Of a stretch of DNA of 64,000 nt, positions 40,603 to 51,334 are shown in pieces. The stretch spans positions 1-64,000 of the forward strand of contig MU832212.1 in NCBI GenBank assembly GCA_029204225.1, given 5' to 3'. Origin of the DNA: Diphasiastrum complanatum. Lineage: Eukaryota; Streptophyta; Lycopodiopsida; Lycopodiales; Lycopodiaceae. The notes beneath the pieces are model-generated. The model searched no databases. It had not been told where the DNA came from and worked only from the letters and a program-made list of their open reading frames with translations. Made by a program: the position numbers and the translations under genes. Position 1 is the stretch's first letter. Every line of letters starts with the position of its first letter.

Positions 40603-41751
40603 ATGGAGGACCATCTTGAAGAGTTACGAGCACTGACGGACGGAGAAGAGCTGACTCGAGAATACAGCTCTCGCATGCATCGAGATGGCACCAGATCCAA
40701 GTTGAGAAAGAAAGAGCGTATGCACTCCACAGTGGCGCCCCTCCATGAAGAGATGGGTGGCCCTTCTGAACCTACACCAAGAGATGAACCCTTGCCAGAG
40801 GCACAACATGACCTCTTTGAAGTGAAGATGCGGCAATACTTATCAAGCGCAATGACGGCTATGCTTAGCGAGGTGAAGAAGGATAGAGAAACCGAAAGGA
40901 AAGAATGGCAAACATCCTTGCGAGCCATGAATCTTACCCAAATTAACCTTGCTAGAGAAATGAGAGACGGGCTAACACAGCTCGAAGCCAGGTTTAAAGA
41001 GTTGGAAGCAACTAAGGAGAATGCAGTGGCGCCTCCTCCACAGATACCAAGAGAACCACGAGCGCGAACCACGGAGGGCCCAAGAAAGACTGCCAAAGTG
41101 AAAGCACCACCTACTTTCAAAGGAGAGCGTGATATTCGAGTTGTGGAAGATTGGTTGTTTCACATGGACCATTACTTCCGTCTAATGAACACTCCTGAGG
41201 AAGAAAGAACTGACTTGGCATTAGCATATTTTGAGGGCTACACTACAAATTGGTACCGGATGGCAGGAATGCATTTTCAAACATGGGACGCATTCAAAGC
41301 CGCGTTACGAGAGGAGTTCATACCGAAGGATTCACACATGAGATTGAGGACAGAATTATCGGGGCTCAAACAGAAAGGGTCATTGCGAGAGTACCTCAAT
41401 AGATTCAGACAGAGTGTATGGGTTATTGAAGATATGTCCGAGGCGGACAAAACTCATTACCTATTGTCTGGAATGCAATCCTGGACCCGACGTGCGATAG
41501 ACAGCTACATGCCCCATGATTTCAATTCAACTATTCGAGCGGCTGAAATGGTTTGTGATTATGAGAGCACATTGGCACCAGCTGCTCCCGCAACCTCAAC
41601 AAGAGTATTTAGTGGATCCAGACCGAGTCCGAGCTTCTTTTCAAGAGGGGACTCAGCTCCAAATGGCAACCAAGCCTCGAGTAGCGTGAATAAATTCCCA
41701 ACAAAAACAGGGTTTGGCAACCAAGGCAACAATGGAGGGAACATGTTCTAG
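40603..41751 (+). CDS. gag: Gag (capsid) of element C, ended by an amber codon
   Basis: Start ATG 40603 (MEDHLEELRALTDGEELTRE) is the first ATG after the leader. Residues ~75-145 look helical and coiled-coil-like (MRQYLSSAMTAML, REMRDGLTQLEARFKELEA). Residues ~171-320 are the retrotransposon gag domain (FKGERDIRVVEDWLFHMDHY, FEGYTTNWYRM, LREEFIPKD, GSLREYLNRFRQ). A Ser/Asn/Gly-rich linker follows. The frame ends at TAG 41749-41751, yet the same frame is open on both sides and continues into the zinc knuckle, so the full gag was longer. Gag would assemble the particle that packages element RNA. Either readthrough or a single inactivating mutation explains the stop. Confidence 0.85.
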   Translation: MEDHLEELRALTDGEELTREYSSRMHRDGTRSKLRKKERMHSTVAPLHEEMGGPSEPTPRDEPLPEAQHDLFEVKMRQYLSSAMTAMLSEVKKDRETERKEWQTSLRAMNLTQINLAREMRDGLTQLEARFKELEATKENAVAPPPQIPREPRARTTEGPRKTAKVKAPPTFKGERDIRVVEDWLFHMDHYFRLMNTPEEERTDLALAYFEGYTTNWYRMAGMHFQTWDAFKAALREEFIPKDSHMRLRTELSGLKQKGSLREYLNRFRQSVWVIEDMSEADKTHYLLSGMQSWTRRAIDSYMPHDFNSTIRAAEMVCDYESTLAPAAPATSTRVFSGSRPSPSFFSRGDSAPNGNQASSSVNKFPTKTGFGNQGNNGGNMF

Positions 41752-42816
41752 AGAAGAAACAATGTTGGACCTTCGACTAGTCACAGCAACAGCTCACCAA
41801 CAGTGGGCAGTTCCATGCGTTGCTTCAACTGTCATCAGCAAGGTCACTCTTGGAGATCATGCCCCAAACCATTGAATAAGCAAATCATGGCTGCCATTGA
41901 AGGATTTGATAGGATGGAGAGAGAGGCATTTGATCAAGAAGATGGTGAACAAGATGATGAAGAGGACCCAGAAACGGATTTGACGGAGTCTGACCTGAAT
42001 GCCTTGCAACAGATAGGGGCACTTGCGGCTTATCGTGAACATCTTATGGCGACTCCTGCGAGAGGATCCAAGTTATTGTACCTGAAAGGCTGTATTCAAG
42101 GCAGGATCATTTACTTCATGGTAGACCTGGGGGCGTCTCATAACTACTTGTCAGAAAAACTGACAGGAGAATTGGACATCCAATGTGAAGAAAATGTGAC
42201 TCCTATTTGTGTGGAGACCGCGAAAGGTACAATGACCACTTGTAGATTGGCAACCAACTTACCAATCTCTCTGGGAGCCTGGAAGAATCGACTAACGTTC
42301 ACAATCTTGAAGATGGATGCCTTCGACGCTATTTTGGGATTAAGTTGGTTTAACGAACATGTGGTGGCCTTCTTGGCAAAAGGGGTTAACCTTGTGTTAT
42401 TATATAATGGCAGGAGACCTTGTGTCGTCAGAGCTGTGCCAGGGGACCAACTAGAAAAGAACGACACAAATGAACCTGAGCCAACCATTCCTCCCAATCT
42501 CATTCACCTATTTAACGAAGGACAACCAACAGTGACAGACCAGCTGGCACGGGAACAAATGGAGCCAAAATTGCCTATAGTCTCTACATCAAAGGTGAAT
42601 TCAAGTGCCGATGCAGAGCTCAAGGAGCTCACCTTGTGTGACCAAGCGAAAACTCACCTTTTTAATGAAAGACATCCAACAGTGACAAACCAGTTGACGC
42701 GAGGTCAAATGGAGCCAACATTGCCTGCAGTTTCTACGTCAAAGGTGAATCTAAGTGCCGATGCAGAGCTCAAGGAGCTCAACCTGGACGACCAAACGAA
42801 ATATCTAGAGTCCTAG
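41752..42816 (+). CDS. Nucleocapsid zinc knuckle and protease of element C (same frame as gag)
   Basis: In frame with gag after the amber codon, this begins with an Asn/Ser-rich linker, then zinc knuckle CFNCHQQGHSWRSC, an acidic stretch (EDGEQDDEEDPETD) and a gypsy retropepsin domain (about residues 488-610 counted from the gag ATG). The active site reads FMVDLGASHNYLS, with Leu in place of the Ser/Thr of DSG/DTG, so activity is doubtful; the second motif AILGLSWF is normal. The tail has two 50-codon tandem repeats (42505-42654, 42655-42804; HLFNE...PTVT...QMEP). It stops at 42816 where RT would begin in related elements. Confidence 0.8.
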   Translation, partial: RRNNVGPSTSHSNSSPTVGSSMRCFNCHQQGHSWRSCPKPLNKQIMAAIEGFDRMEREAFDQEDGEQDDEEDPETDLTESDLNALQQIGALAAYREHLMATPARGSKLLYLKGCIQGRIIYFMVDLGASHNYLSEKLTGELDIQCEENVTPICVETAKGTMTTCRLATNLPISLGAWKNRLTFTILKMDAFDAILGLSWFNEHVVAFLAKGVNLVLLYNGRRPCVVRAVPGDQLEKNDTNEPEPTIPPNLIHLFNEGQPTVTDQLAREQMEPKLPIVSTSKVNSSADAELKELTLCDQAKTHLFNERHPTVTNQLTRGQMEPTLPAVSTSKVNLSADAELKELNLDDQTKYLES

Positions 42817-43170
42817 GGGACTCATCCAGATGTGCGACGACAATGACATATCTGAGGCTTAAGGGAGCCGTGAGTACCTTTTTCTTTCATGCTAATAAAG
42901 TAAGCCGCATTTCTCATTGAGGAGTGAGCTTCAGTTTGATGTCTAAGTACAGCAGCTTCACACAGGTTTTACGTAAGTGAACTAGATCCACACTTTTCCT
43001 GTGCTGGGTGTAAAACACAATATCATTACTCTGCTTTACAATTGGTTTCCTTTGGCCGGTGAATCAAGCCCGTGCCCTTGTATATGTGACTAAAGTCTGG
43101 CCGGTGAATTAAGCCCGTGCCATGAGTCTTAGGTTCTAGTTTGGCCCTGATGAGGACATCAGCTTTCTCA
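42817..43170 (+). other. Element C 3' UTR
   Basis: Non-coding. From GCAGCTTCACACAGG on it matches the 3' UTR of element D, except that the block beginning GGCCGGTGAAT is present twice (43054, 43099) where D has it once (49872). Includes TTTTACGTAAGTG, also found in the LTR. Confidence 0.75.
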
Positions 43171-43183
43171 AACGAGGGGAGGA
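43171..43183 (+). other. Element C polypurine tract
   Basis: AACGAGGGGAGGA directly before the 3' LTR (TGTTGTAAAG). The same tract precedes the 3' LTR of D. Confidence 0.85.
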
Positions 43184-44082
43184 TGTTGTAAAGCTGACTT
43201 GGGTGCACCCAGCGTGCCTTGTAAGACTCAAAGGGGTGACACTCCCTAAGGTCCCAGAGCAAGTTAGAATGTCAAGGACTGAGCCTCCGACCTGTGGTGA
43301 GCCAGTCAAGTAGTCACAAAGTCATGAGCTAGCTCTGGAGCTCGAGTCATGGCCTAGTCAGGAAAGCAGGTTGATTCGGCCGCCGGGACGGCTCCCGGGA
43401 CCCATGTCCGGGAGCCAGACTGATTCTGCCAGGCTTGCCAGGCTTAATCAGCAAAATAAAAACTAAGTCCTAAAAAGCGTGCTTTACCAGAAAGCACTAT
43501 GTTTCAAACCAGAGGGGGTGCGCCGAATCACAGCAGAACTATAGGGGGAGTCCGGCAGACAGAAACTTGGGCACCTCAACCAGCGCCAGGTCTCAGCTCC
43601 CTCTACCAGCACGAGCCAGGCACAATGCCCAGCACGTGGCCCCGAGACCGGTCAATCTATGTATGAATGTAACCTCTTCCAAATCTAATAAAGTTGATCC
43701 TTGGGGATGATTACCATTTCGGTTTCGCCTCCGGGACTGGTCCAAGTGGAAGGACCCTTACTACAACCTTTTTGCGTCGCTGGCGCCTAAGGGTCCCTGT
43801 CATCGACATGGGGCTTGCCGCTATGCCAATTGGTCAGTTTGGCGACCACTATGCCTTGGGTTTCATGTGTGGCTTGTCTTTGCCTTTGGTTACCTTTTGG
43901 GGACGGATTCTGAGTTGGCTTTCGGGTTGGTTGGGATTCCAGTTTTCTTAAGTCTGAATGGTTAAGCTTGTTACGATTCTGAGTTGGCTTTTACGTAAGT
44001 GCATGATGGATGAATGTTAGACTTAAGCGCGTGATGGGGAAACCGCTCAAGTCCCAGCGCCCTTTGAGGCGCCGGCGCAACA
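43184..44082 (+). repeat. Element C 3' LTR
   Basis: Direct repeat of 38850-39769 with small deletions (for example a ~14-bp loss before TCTCAGCTCCC and an 8-bp loss near GCACGTG). Confidence 0.93.
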
Positions 44083-44598
44083 CTTAGCGTCCGTTCGAAA
44101 TACCAAGTCTCTCATGCAAGACTCAACTTTCTCAGTTCCTTCATTGATCAGCTGCCTTACGCGTAACACAAGCCAGCGTACTCATATGTTTCCTCATCAT
44201 TGCTGGTCCAGAGAAAGCCTATAACAAACTTTCCTTTCCACAACAAAAACTTGTCAACTTATTAGGTCCAAAGTTCGCCAGTCTCCTCGTGTGAGTATGG
44301 CTAGGTCACCTTGAATTTGCCCCCATTTTGATCAACTTTAATTCAAAATTTGCCCCAAGAGAGAGGTGTGTGTGATAGTTCCCCTCCACTTAATAAATCA
44401 GCTGATCGGACTTTAGAGTAGAGTTCTTCGGACAAAAGCCTTTCCAACACTTTGCTTCCCATCTGCTAGGATTATGGCTCGATCCAACTTGTTGCCAATC
44501 TCTGAAGAGGATCCTAGTCTTTTCCCCTTTGAGGAAAAACCCAACTGATACTGGATATCACCCATGCTCAGTGAGTTTCAGTTCCGAAGGTGGCCGTC

Positions 44599-45516
44599 TG
44601 TTGTAAAGCTGACTCAGGTGCACCCAACGTGCCCTGTAAGACTCTAAGGGGTGACACTCCCTAAAGTCCCAGAGCAAGTTAGAACGTCAAGGACTGAGCC
44701 TCCGACCTGTGGTGAGCCGGTCAAGTAGTCACAAGTCATGAGCTAGCTCTGGAGCTCGAGTCATGGCCTAGTCAGGAAGCAAGTTGATTCTGCCACCGGA
44801 ACGGCTCCCGGGACCCATGTTCGGGAGCCAGACTGATTCTGCCAGGCTTGCCAGGCTTAATCAGCAAAATAAAAACTAAGTCCCAAAAAGCGTGCTTTAC
44901 CAGAAAGCACTATGTTTCAGAACAGAGGGGGTGCGCCGAATCACAGCAGAACTATAGGGGGAGTCCGGCAGACAGAAACTTGGGCAGCTCAACCAGCGCC
45001 AGGAATCCAGTCGCCAGGTCTCAGCTCCCTCTACCAGCACGAGCCAGGCACAATGCCCAGCACGTGTTGGTGGCCCCGAGACCGGTCAGTCTATGTATGA
45101 ATGTAACCTCTTCCAAATCTAATAAAGTTGATCCTTGGGGATGATTACCATTTCGGTTTCGCCTCCGGGACTGGTCCAAGTGGAAGGACCCTTACTACAA
45201 CCTTTTTGCGTCGCTGGCGCCTAAGGGTCCCTGTCATCGACATGGGGCTTGCCGCTATGCCAATTGGTCAGTTTGGCGACCACTATGCCTTGGGTTTCAT
45301 GTGTGGCTTGTCTTTGCCTTTGGTTACCTTTTGGGGACGGATTCTGAGTTGGCTTTCGGGTTGGTTGGGATTCCAGTTTTCTTAAGTCTGAATGGTTAAG
45401 CTTGTTACGATTCTGAGTTGGCTTTTACGTAAGTGCATGATGGATGAATGTTAGACTTAAGCGCGTGTTGGGGAAACCGCTCAAGTCCCAGCGCCCTTTG
45501 AGGCGCCGGCGCAACA
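44599..45516 (+). repeat. Element D 5' LTR
   Basis: TGTTGTAAAGCTGACTCAGG...GGCGCAACA, same length and apparent sequence as 49956-50873. polyA signal region AATAAAGTTGATCC near 45121; donor-like ACGTAAGT at about 45427-45434. Confidence 0.95.
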
Positions 45517-45518
45517 TG

Positions 45519-45531
45519 TGGTATCAGAGCC
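45519..45531 (+). other. Element D primer-binding site (initiator-Met tRNA)
   Basis: TGGTATCAGAGCC, two bases after the LTR. Confidence 0.92.
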
Positions 45532-46231
45532 GACTAGCCGGTCAGCTACGCAAGTCTCACAGGGATGGCCACGTTTTTGGGATTTGTCAGGACAACCGTT
45601 GCGCAAGGTGCTGCCCACAGTGTAAGCACGGGTGCGTCCACGGTCGGGGTGGTCGGCAGAACGGGGGACTTGATGAGTCAAAGTGCTGCCCTCGAGGTGT
45701 AAGCACGGTCAGTTCTCGCGGTTCGGGCCTGGCGCTGTCTGCACGTAGGACGGATGAGGCAAAGTGCTGCCTAGGTAGGTGAAAGCACGGTCTGTACCTT
45801 GTGGGGTGCGGGGCGACATATTCGAACTGTACGGGTTAACCATTGATACAGAGATGCTGCTCGAATTCGGGTGTAAAGCACGGGTGGTTAGCTGCCGGTG
45901 CGGGATAGCTGCCGATCGTTTAGCTATAAGGGCTATCGACCAAAAAGTGGTGGGGCGTGACTGAGGCAATGTGCTGCTTAATGGTGAAAGCACGGATGGT
46001 TGGATGGATGTTTCCCCGTGGGCTAATTCCGTGATAGATTTGTGTGGGCGCGGCTAGGCAAAGATCCTACGTCCGGTCTCAAGGGGAATGTGACTTGAGA
46101 GGGATCCTCTGTTTAGCTTTGGTTGGTATGTTCGTTTGTGGTGTGCTTGCCTGGACCTGAATTATCCCTGACTACTTCTTTTGATCCAGGTGATCTGATC
46201 TAGTTGGGAGTTGTGAGAGGAGCTTACATTT
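45532..46231 (+). other. Element D leader with five repeated hairpins
   Basis: Stem pairs GTGCT/AGCAC lie at 45608/45625, 45683/45702, 45764/45784, 45854/45877 (ATGCT variant) and 45971/45989. Each has GCC or GCT after the 5' arm and GTGWA before the 3' arm. Position next to the primer site and conservation across elements B, C and D suggest an RNA function such as packaging or dimerisation; that is inference. TTTGATCCAG at 46180-46189 before GTGATC resembles a splice acceptor. Confidence 0.75.
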
Positions 46232-49200
46232 ATGAGTGGACGACGCACAAGTATGGAAAGGAACTTCCATGGGGCAACCCCCAAGATTGGTTCAAGATTG
46301 TTATTCTTATCAGGAAAGATCGCGGGGAGGAAGTCAGATTTCATGATCGACTCCGGAGCTTCACATAACTATATCTCAAGGAGCGTAGTGGAACAATTCA
46401 GCTTGCCGACCAGGAATGTTACATCTACTCTCAAGGTAGAAACAGCGAAGGGAGCACTAGATGCAGACAAAGCGACATTGAACATCCCGGTGCAGATTGG
46501 AAGATGGAAGGCTAAACTTAGCTTTGTGATTTTAGAGATGGATGCCTTTGATGTGATTTTGGGCCTCCCTTGGTTAAATGAACACTGTATCGCAGTTTTG
46601 GGTAGGAGCTCAAACTTGGTCCTCTTGGATTATAAGGGACAAATCTGCGTGACAAAAGCCCTGCCCGGAGGAAATGCTAAGGATACCGATATTGAACAAA
46701 ATCTGGTTGCAGCATTAGTGATGAAAAGAATGGCGAAAGGGAAAAGGTCAAAGTGCTTTCTTTGCATCTGTCGAGAAGTCCCAGAAGGGAAAAGCGTGCG
46801 ACAAGAAAACTTGCCAAAAGAAGTGGCAGATCTGTTAGAAGAATTTAGCGATGTGTTCCCGGAGGAACTCCCAGCTAAGCTACCTCCTCGAAGACCAGTG
46901 GACCATAAAATTGAGTTGGTACCAGGAACAGAGCCAACTTCACGAGCACCCTACAGAATGTCACAAGAAGAGTTGGCGGAACTGAAACGACAACTTGGTG
47001 AATTGATAGACAAAGGTTTTATTAGACCTAGCGCTTCACCTTTTGGAGCCCCAGTGTTGTTCGTGGAAAAGGCAGACAAAACTCTTCGAATGTGTGTGGA
47101 TTATCGCATGCTTAACAAGAGTACCATCAAGAACAAGTACCCCATGCCTAGAATTGATGACCTATTCGACCAACTCAAACATGCCAAATACTTTAGCCGA
47201 ATAGATCTCAGATCTGGATATCATCAAATTCGAATAGCTAAAGGTGATGAGCACAAAACGGCGTTTCGAACGCGGTACGGAAGTCACGAGTTCCTAGTGA
47301 TGCCATTCGGTCTAACAAACGCACCAGCCACTTTTTGCACGTTGATGAACAATATATTTCAAGACTGCCTGGATGAATTTGTCATTGTGTACATTGATGA
47401 CATATTAGTATTTAGCCGAAACCTTAAAGATCACATTCAACATTTAAGGACAGTTCTCCAACGACTGAGGAGGAACTGCTTGTTCGCGAAAAGAGAGAAA
47501 TGTGAGTTTGTGGTGGAGGAAGTTGACTTCCTTGGACATGTTATAGGCCACGGACGGATTCGAATGGATCCTAAGAAGATCAAGGCTATCTTGGATTGGC
47601 TAGCACCTAAAACTGTTCATGGCATCAAATCCTTTGTGGGCTTATGTAACTTTTACAGGAGATTCATTGAGGCATTTAGCAAAATTGTGGCACCACTGTT
47701 GGAGCAGACCAAGACTCATCTGAAGATGACATGGACACCGGAATGTGAAGCAGCGTTCCAGGAACTAAAACGACGGATCACTCAAGAACCCATCCTTGCC
47801 TTACCGGACTTTAGCAAACCTTTTGAAATACATACAGATGCGTCGAACTTTGCTATTGGGGCCGTGCTGATGCAAGACGGAAAACCTGTTGCATATTTTT
47901 CAAAGAAATTGAGTGACGTAGAGCGACGATGGCCAACTCATGAAAAAGAAATGGTCGCAGTAGTCCAAGCAGTGGAGCATTGGAGACATTATGTGGCAGG
48001 AAAACCCTTTAAGGCGTTCACTGATAATGTATCACTCAAGTACTTCTCATCCCAAGGTATGCTCACGCCAAAGCAAATGCGATGGCAAAACTTTCTCTCA
48101 AAATTCAATATAGACATTTTACACACGGCGGGAAAGAACAATGTGGTGGCGGACGCACTAAGTAGACAAGAACACTTGATGGCAACAGTGACAACTCAGG
48201 TGACTGACCTACTCCAAGAAATCAGAGAGAATTATGGTGTGGATGCGTTGGCGAAGGACTTAATGATCGAATTCCAGCTGGGAAAACCTCATAAACATTT
48301 CACTTGGAAAGATCAAATGGTTGTTTATAAACAACGCAGAGTATATGTCCCAGACAGCATCAACCTGAGGAAGAAAGTCTTGCGAGAACATCATGACGTA
48401 CTAGCCGCCGGGCATCCAGGGGTGAATCGCATGTATGAACTTCTCAAAAGAGGCTTCTATTGGCCAAGTATGTGGGCAGACGTTGAATCTTATGTACAAA
48501 CATGCCCGACATGTCAACAAGTGAAGGTGGAACCGCTAGCTCCGGCTGGACTACTCCAACCATTACCGGTACCAGCATACCCATGGGATTCGGTGAGCAT
48601 GGATTTTATTGTTCAACTACCACGGTGCCAAGGATTCGACTCAATTTATGTGGTGGTTGACCGCTTTTCAAAGCAAGTTCATCTAGTACCAACTAAAAGT
48701 TCAGTGACAGCTGAAGAAGTGGCAAGGTTATTTTTCAAATGTGTTTTCAAATACCACGGCCTGCCTAGAACGATTATTTCTGACCGAGACACCAAGTTCG
48801 TCGGGAAGTTTTGGACTTGTCTATTTCGCCTCGTGGGAACCGGATTGAATTTCAGTACTGCATATCATCCTCAGACAGATGGGCAAACGGAGCGAGTCAA
48901 TCGACAGATTGAACAATATTTACGAAATTATGTCGCTTGGGACCAATCCGATTGGGTCAACTACTTGGATATTCTCGAGTTTGCACATAACAACCAAGTG
49001 AACAGATCTACTGGAAGGGCACCCTTCGAGATAAGCAATGGTCGGCTACCGATTGTTCCAAGCTCTTTTCTTACAGGCGTGCAGGAAACACCAGTACCCA
49101 CTGTGGAGGAATTCATCAATGAGTGGCACACAAAGTTGACCGAGGTGAAGGCGTTTTTAGAGCAGTCACAAAGGAGTATGGCAGCTGACGTAAACCCACA

Positions 49201-49714
49201 TCGACGAGAACTGGAATTTGAGGAAGGTGATCAAGTATGGCTGAACACAAAGAACATTGCGCTACCAAAAGGTTTTTCTCATAAGTTTGCTCGACCTTAT
49301 GCGGGACCATATTATGTCACCAAGAAGATCAACCCAGTGGCTTATCGATTAGCGTTGCCATCCAGCTTGGATATACACAATGTGTTCCATATCTCATTAC
49401 TCAAACGGTACAAACCAGATGAGCGATTTGATCGGCAACACGAACTCCGTCACCCACCAACGACACTTGATGATACGAAGAGGCAGCTTGTACCAGAACA
49501 AATATTGACACATAGAAAGCGAACTGGCGTTCAACGTGAATATCTAGTGAAGTGGCTACGAGCTCCACTTATTGAGGCTTCTTGGGAGTACGAAGACAAA
49601 CTTAAGGAGGGAGCCCCTGAAGTACTAGCAGATTATCTGCAGAAGAACCAACGCAATAGCCGTTTTCCCAGATCGGCACACAAAGCACTACCTGGCGGCA
49701 TGCCTCTTACATAA
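46232..49714 (+). CDS. pol: Gypsy chromovirus Pol: protease-RT-RNase H-integrase-chromodomain, 1160 aa
   Basis: One intact frame. Protease: [13 protein letters not shown] (Asp40). [22 protein letters not shown] and catalytic [10 protein letters not shown] (Asp389-Asp390). RNase [14 protein letters not shown] (Asp536), [14 protein letters not shown] and VVADALSR. Integrase: zinc-binding [11 protein letters not shown] (His720) to CPTCQQ (Cys758), then the catalytic set SMDFIV Asp791, ISDRDTKF Asp851 and DGQTERVN Glu887, with the usual 35-residue second spacing. The C-terminus holds the GPY-like segment ([11 protein letters not shown]) and a chromodomain at ~1088-1140 ([18 protein letters not shown]), which targets chromovirus integration to particular chromatin. 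The start ATG gives a short leader peptide before protease; there is no gag. All visible catalytic residues are present, so the protein is plausibly active but needs gag in trans. Confidence 0.95.
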   Translation: MSGRRTSMERNFHGATPKIGSRLLFLSGKIAGRKSDFMIDSGASHNYISRSVVEQFSLPTRNVTSTLKVETAKGALDADKATLNIPVQIGRWKAKLSFVILEMDAFDVILGLPWLNEHCIAVLGRSSNLVLLDYKGQICVTKALPGGNAKDTDIEQNLVAALVMKRMAKGKRSKCFLCICREVPEGKSVRQENLPKEVADLLEEFSDVFPEELPAKLPPRRPVDHKIELVPGTEPTSRAPYRMSQEELAELKRQLGELIDKGFIRPSASPFGAPVLFVEKADKTLRMCVDYRMLNKSTIKNKYPMPRIDDLFDQLKHAKYFSRIDLRSGYHQIRIAKGDEHKTAFRTRYGSHEFLVMPFGLTNAPATFCTLMNNIFQDCLDEFVIVYIDDILVFSRNLKDHIQHLRTVLQRLRRNCLFAKREKCEFVVEEVDFLGHVIGHGRIRMDPKKIKAILDWLAPKTVHGIKSFVGLCNFYRRFIEAFSKIVAPLLEQTKTHLKMTWTPECEAAFQELKRRITQEPILALPDFSKPFEIHTDASNFAIGAVLMQDGKPVAYFSKKLSDVERRWPTHEKEMVAVVQAVEHWRHYVAGKPFKAFTDNVSLKYFSSQGMLTPKQMRWQNFLSKFNIDILHTAGKNNVVADALSRQEHLMATVTTQVTDLLQEIRENYGVDALAKDLMIEFQLGKPHKHFTWKDQMVVYKQRRVYVPDSINLRKKVLREHHDVLAAGHPGVNRMYELLKRGFYWPSMWADVESYVQTCPTCQQVKVEPLAPAGLLQPLPVPAYPWDSVSMDFIVQLPRCQGFDSIYVVVDRFSKQVHLVPTKSSVTAEEVARLFFKCVFKYHGLPRTIISDRDTKFVGKFWTCLFRLVGTGLNFSTAYHPQTDGQTERVNRQIEQYLRNYVAWDQSDWVNYLDILEFAHNNQVNRSTGRAPFEISNGRLPIVPSSFLTGVQETPVPTVEEFINEWHTKLTEVKAFLEQSQRSMAADVNPHRRELEFEEGDQVWLNTKNIALPKGFSHKFARPYAGPYYVTKKINPVAYRLALPSSLDIHNVFHISLLKRYKPDERFDRQHELRHPPTTLDDTKRQLVPEQILTHRKRTGVQREYLVKWLRAPLIEASWEYEDKLKEGAPEVLADYLQKNQRNSRFPRSAHKALPGGMPLT

Positions 49715-49942
49715 ACATTCATGGCCATTCTGAAGTTCAAGGAACTTTCCGGTATTTTTCTTAAGTTTGCCAATAAATCACTTGCAGCTTTACACAGGTT
49801 TTACGTAAGTGAACTTTATCTACACTTTTCCTGTGCTACTGCCAATGTATTTTGTCATTCAAAGTTGCTAAGGCCGGTGAATTAAGCCCGTGCCATACGT
49901 CCTAGGTCTAGTTTGGCCCTGATGAGGACATCAGCTTTTTCA
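49715..49942 (+). other. Element D 3' UTR
   Basis: Non-coding, sharing its latter part with the element C 3' UTR, including TTTTACGTAAGTG (about 49799) and a single GGCCGGTGAATTAAGCCCG block. Confidence 0.75.
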
Positions 49943-49955
49943 AACGAGGGGAGGA
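49943..49955 (+). other. Element D polypurine tract
   Basis: AACGAGGGGAGGA directly before the 3' LTR. Confidence 0.85.
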
Positions 49956-50873
49956 TGTTGTAAAGCTGACTCAGGTGCACCCAACGTGCCCTGTAAGACT
50001 CTAAGGGGTGACACTCCCTAAAGTCCCAGAGCAAGTTAGAACGTCAAGGACTGAGCCTCCGACCTGTGGTGAGCCGGTCAAGTAGTCACAAGTCATGAGC
50101 TAGCTCTGGAGCTCGAGTCATGGCCTAGTCAGGAAGCAAGTTGATTCTGCCACCGGAACGGCTCCCGGGACCCATGTTCGGGAGCCAGACTGATTCTGCC
50201 AGGCTTGCCAGGCTTAATCAGCAAAATAAAAACTAAGTCCCAAAAAGCGTGCTTTACCAGAAAGCACTATGTTTCAGAACAGAGGGGGTGCGCCGAATCA
50301 CAGCAGAACTATAGGGGGAGTCCGGCAGACAGAAACTTGGGCAGCTCAACCAGCGCCAGGAATCCAGTCGCCAGGTCTCAGCTCCCTCTACCAGCACGAG
50401 CCAGGCACAATGCCCAGCACGTGTTGGTGGCCCCGAGACCGGTCAGTCTATGTATGAATGTAACCTCTTCCAAATCTAATAAAGTTGATCCTTGGGGATG
50501 ATTACCATTTCGGTTTCGCCTCCGGGACTGGTCCAAGTGGAAGGACCCTTACTACAACCTTTTTGCGTCGCTGGCGCCTAAGGGTCCCTGTCATCGACAT
50601 GGGGCTTGCCGCTATGCCAATTGGTCAGTTTGGCGACCACTATGCCTTGGGTTTCATGTGTGGCTTGTCTTTGCCTTTGGTTACCTTTTGGGGACGGATT
50701 CTGAGTTGGCTTTCGGGTTGGTTGGGATTCCAGTTTTCTTAAGTCTGAATGGTTAAGCTTGTTACGATTCTGAGTTGGCTTTTACGTAAGTGCATGATGG
50801 ATGAATGTTAGACTTAAGCGCGTGTTGGGGAAACCGCTCAAGTCCCAGCGCCCTTTGAGGCGCCGGCGCAACA
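49956..50873 (+). repeat. Element D 3' LTR
   Basis: Direct repeat of 44599-45516; the short frames they contain translate identically. Confidence 0.95.
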
Positions 50874-50878
50874 CCGTC

Positions 50879-51334
50879 CCAAAATGAAGACCAACTGCTA
50901 TAGAAGATCTCCCCTGAAATGGCCCTTTCCAACTTTTGACTTCCTGCTTGCGTCTGGTGGGCGTTGTCGCAAATGAAACTAACCCAAGAAACAGGCTAGT
51001 CATCCATCCTTTGCAAACATTGAGTCATTTCGTTGTCGTTCACGTGCGAGTACTTGAACTGCAAATCCGCCGCACAGATTCTGGATATCGCCCATGCTCA
51101 GTGAGTTTCAGTTCCGAAGGTGGCCGTCCCAAAATGAAGACCAACTGCTCCATAGAAGATCTCCCCTGAAATGGCCCTTTCCAACTTTTGACTTCCTGCT
51201 TGCGTCTGGTGGGCGTTGTCGCAAATGAAACTAACCCAAGAAACAGGCTAGCCATCCATCCTTTGCAAACATTGAGTCGTTTCGTTGTCGTTCACGTGTG
51301 AGTACTTGAACTGCAAATCCGCCCCACAGATTCT
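50879..51334 (-). repeat. 250-bp tandem duplication inside element B
   Basis: The segment starting GGATATC.CCCATGCTCAGT and ending CACAGATTCTG is present twice in B but once in A (5736-5972). Unit 1 is 44551-44598 plus 50879-51083, split by element D; unit 2 is 51084-51334. The duplication therefore predates D. Confidence 0.85.

Larger units (their letters stand above)
38850..44082 (+). mobile_element. Element C: gag-protease-only LTR retrotransposon nested in B
   Basis: 5' LTR 38850-39769 and 3' LTR 43184-44082 are bounded by TG...CA, with a perfect target duplication CTTAG (38845-38849, 44083-44087). It has a primer-binding site (39772-39784), an ~820-bp leader with repeated hairpins, a gag and protease reading frame (40603-42816), a 3' UTR and a polypurine tract. 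RT, RNase H and integrase are completely absent. This resembles the plant TR-GAG class of non-autonomous elements, except that a protease domain is also retained. The LTRs differ by indels (920 versus 899 bp), so C is older than D. It is one half of the C/D complementary pair. Confidence 0.93.
44599..50873 (+). mobile_element. Element D: pol-only Ty3/gypsy chromovirus nested in B, apparently very young
   Basis: LTRs 44599-45516 and 49956-50873 are both 918 bp, and I see no difference between them by eye. The target duplication CCGTC is perfect (44594-44598, 50874-50878). The primer-binding site, hairpin leader, a single uninterrupted pol frame (46232-49714), 3' UTR and polypurine tract are all intact. 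No gag domain exists between leader and protease; the leader is ~700 bp and runs straight into the protease frame. LTRs, leader and 3' UTR mark it as the same family as element C, which has gag but no pol. Confidence 0.95.
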
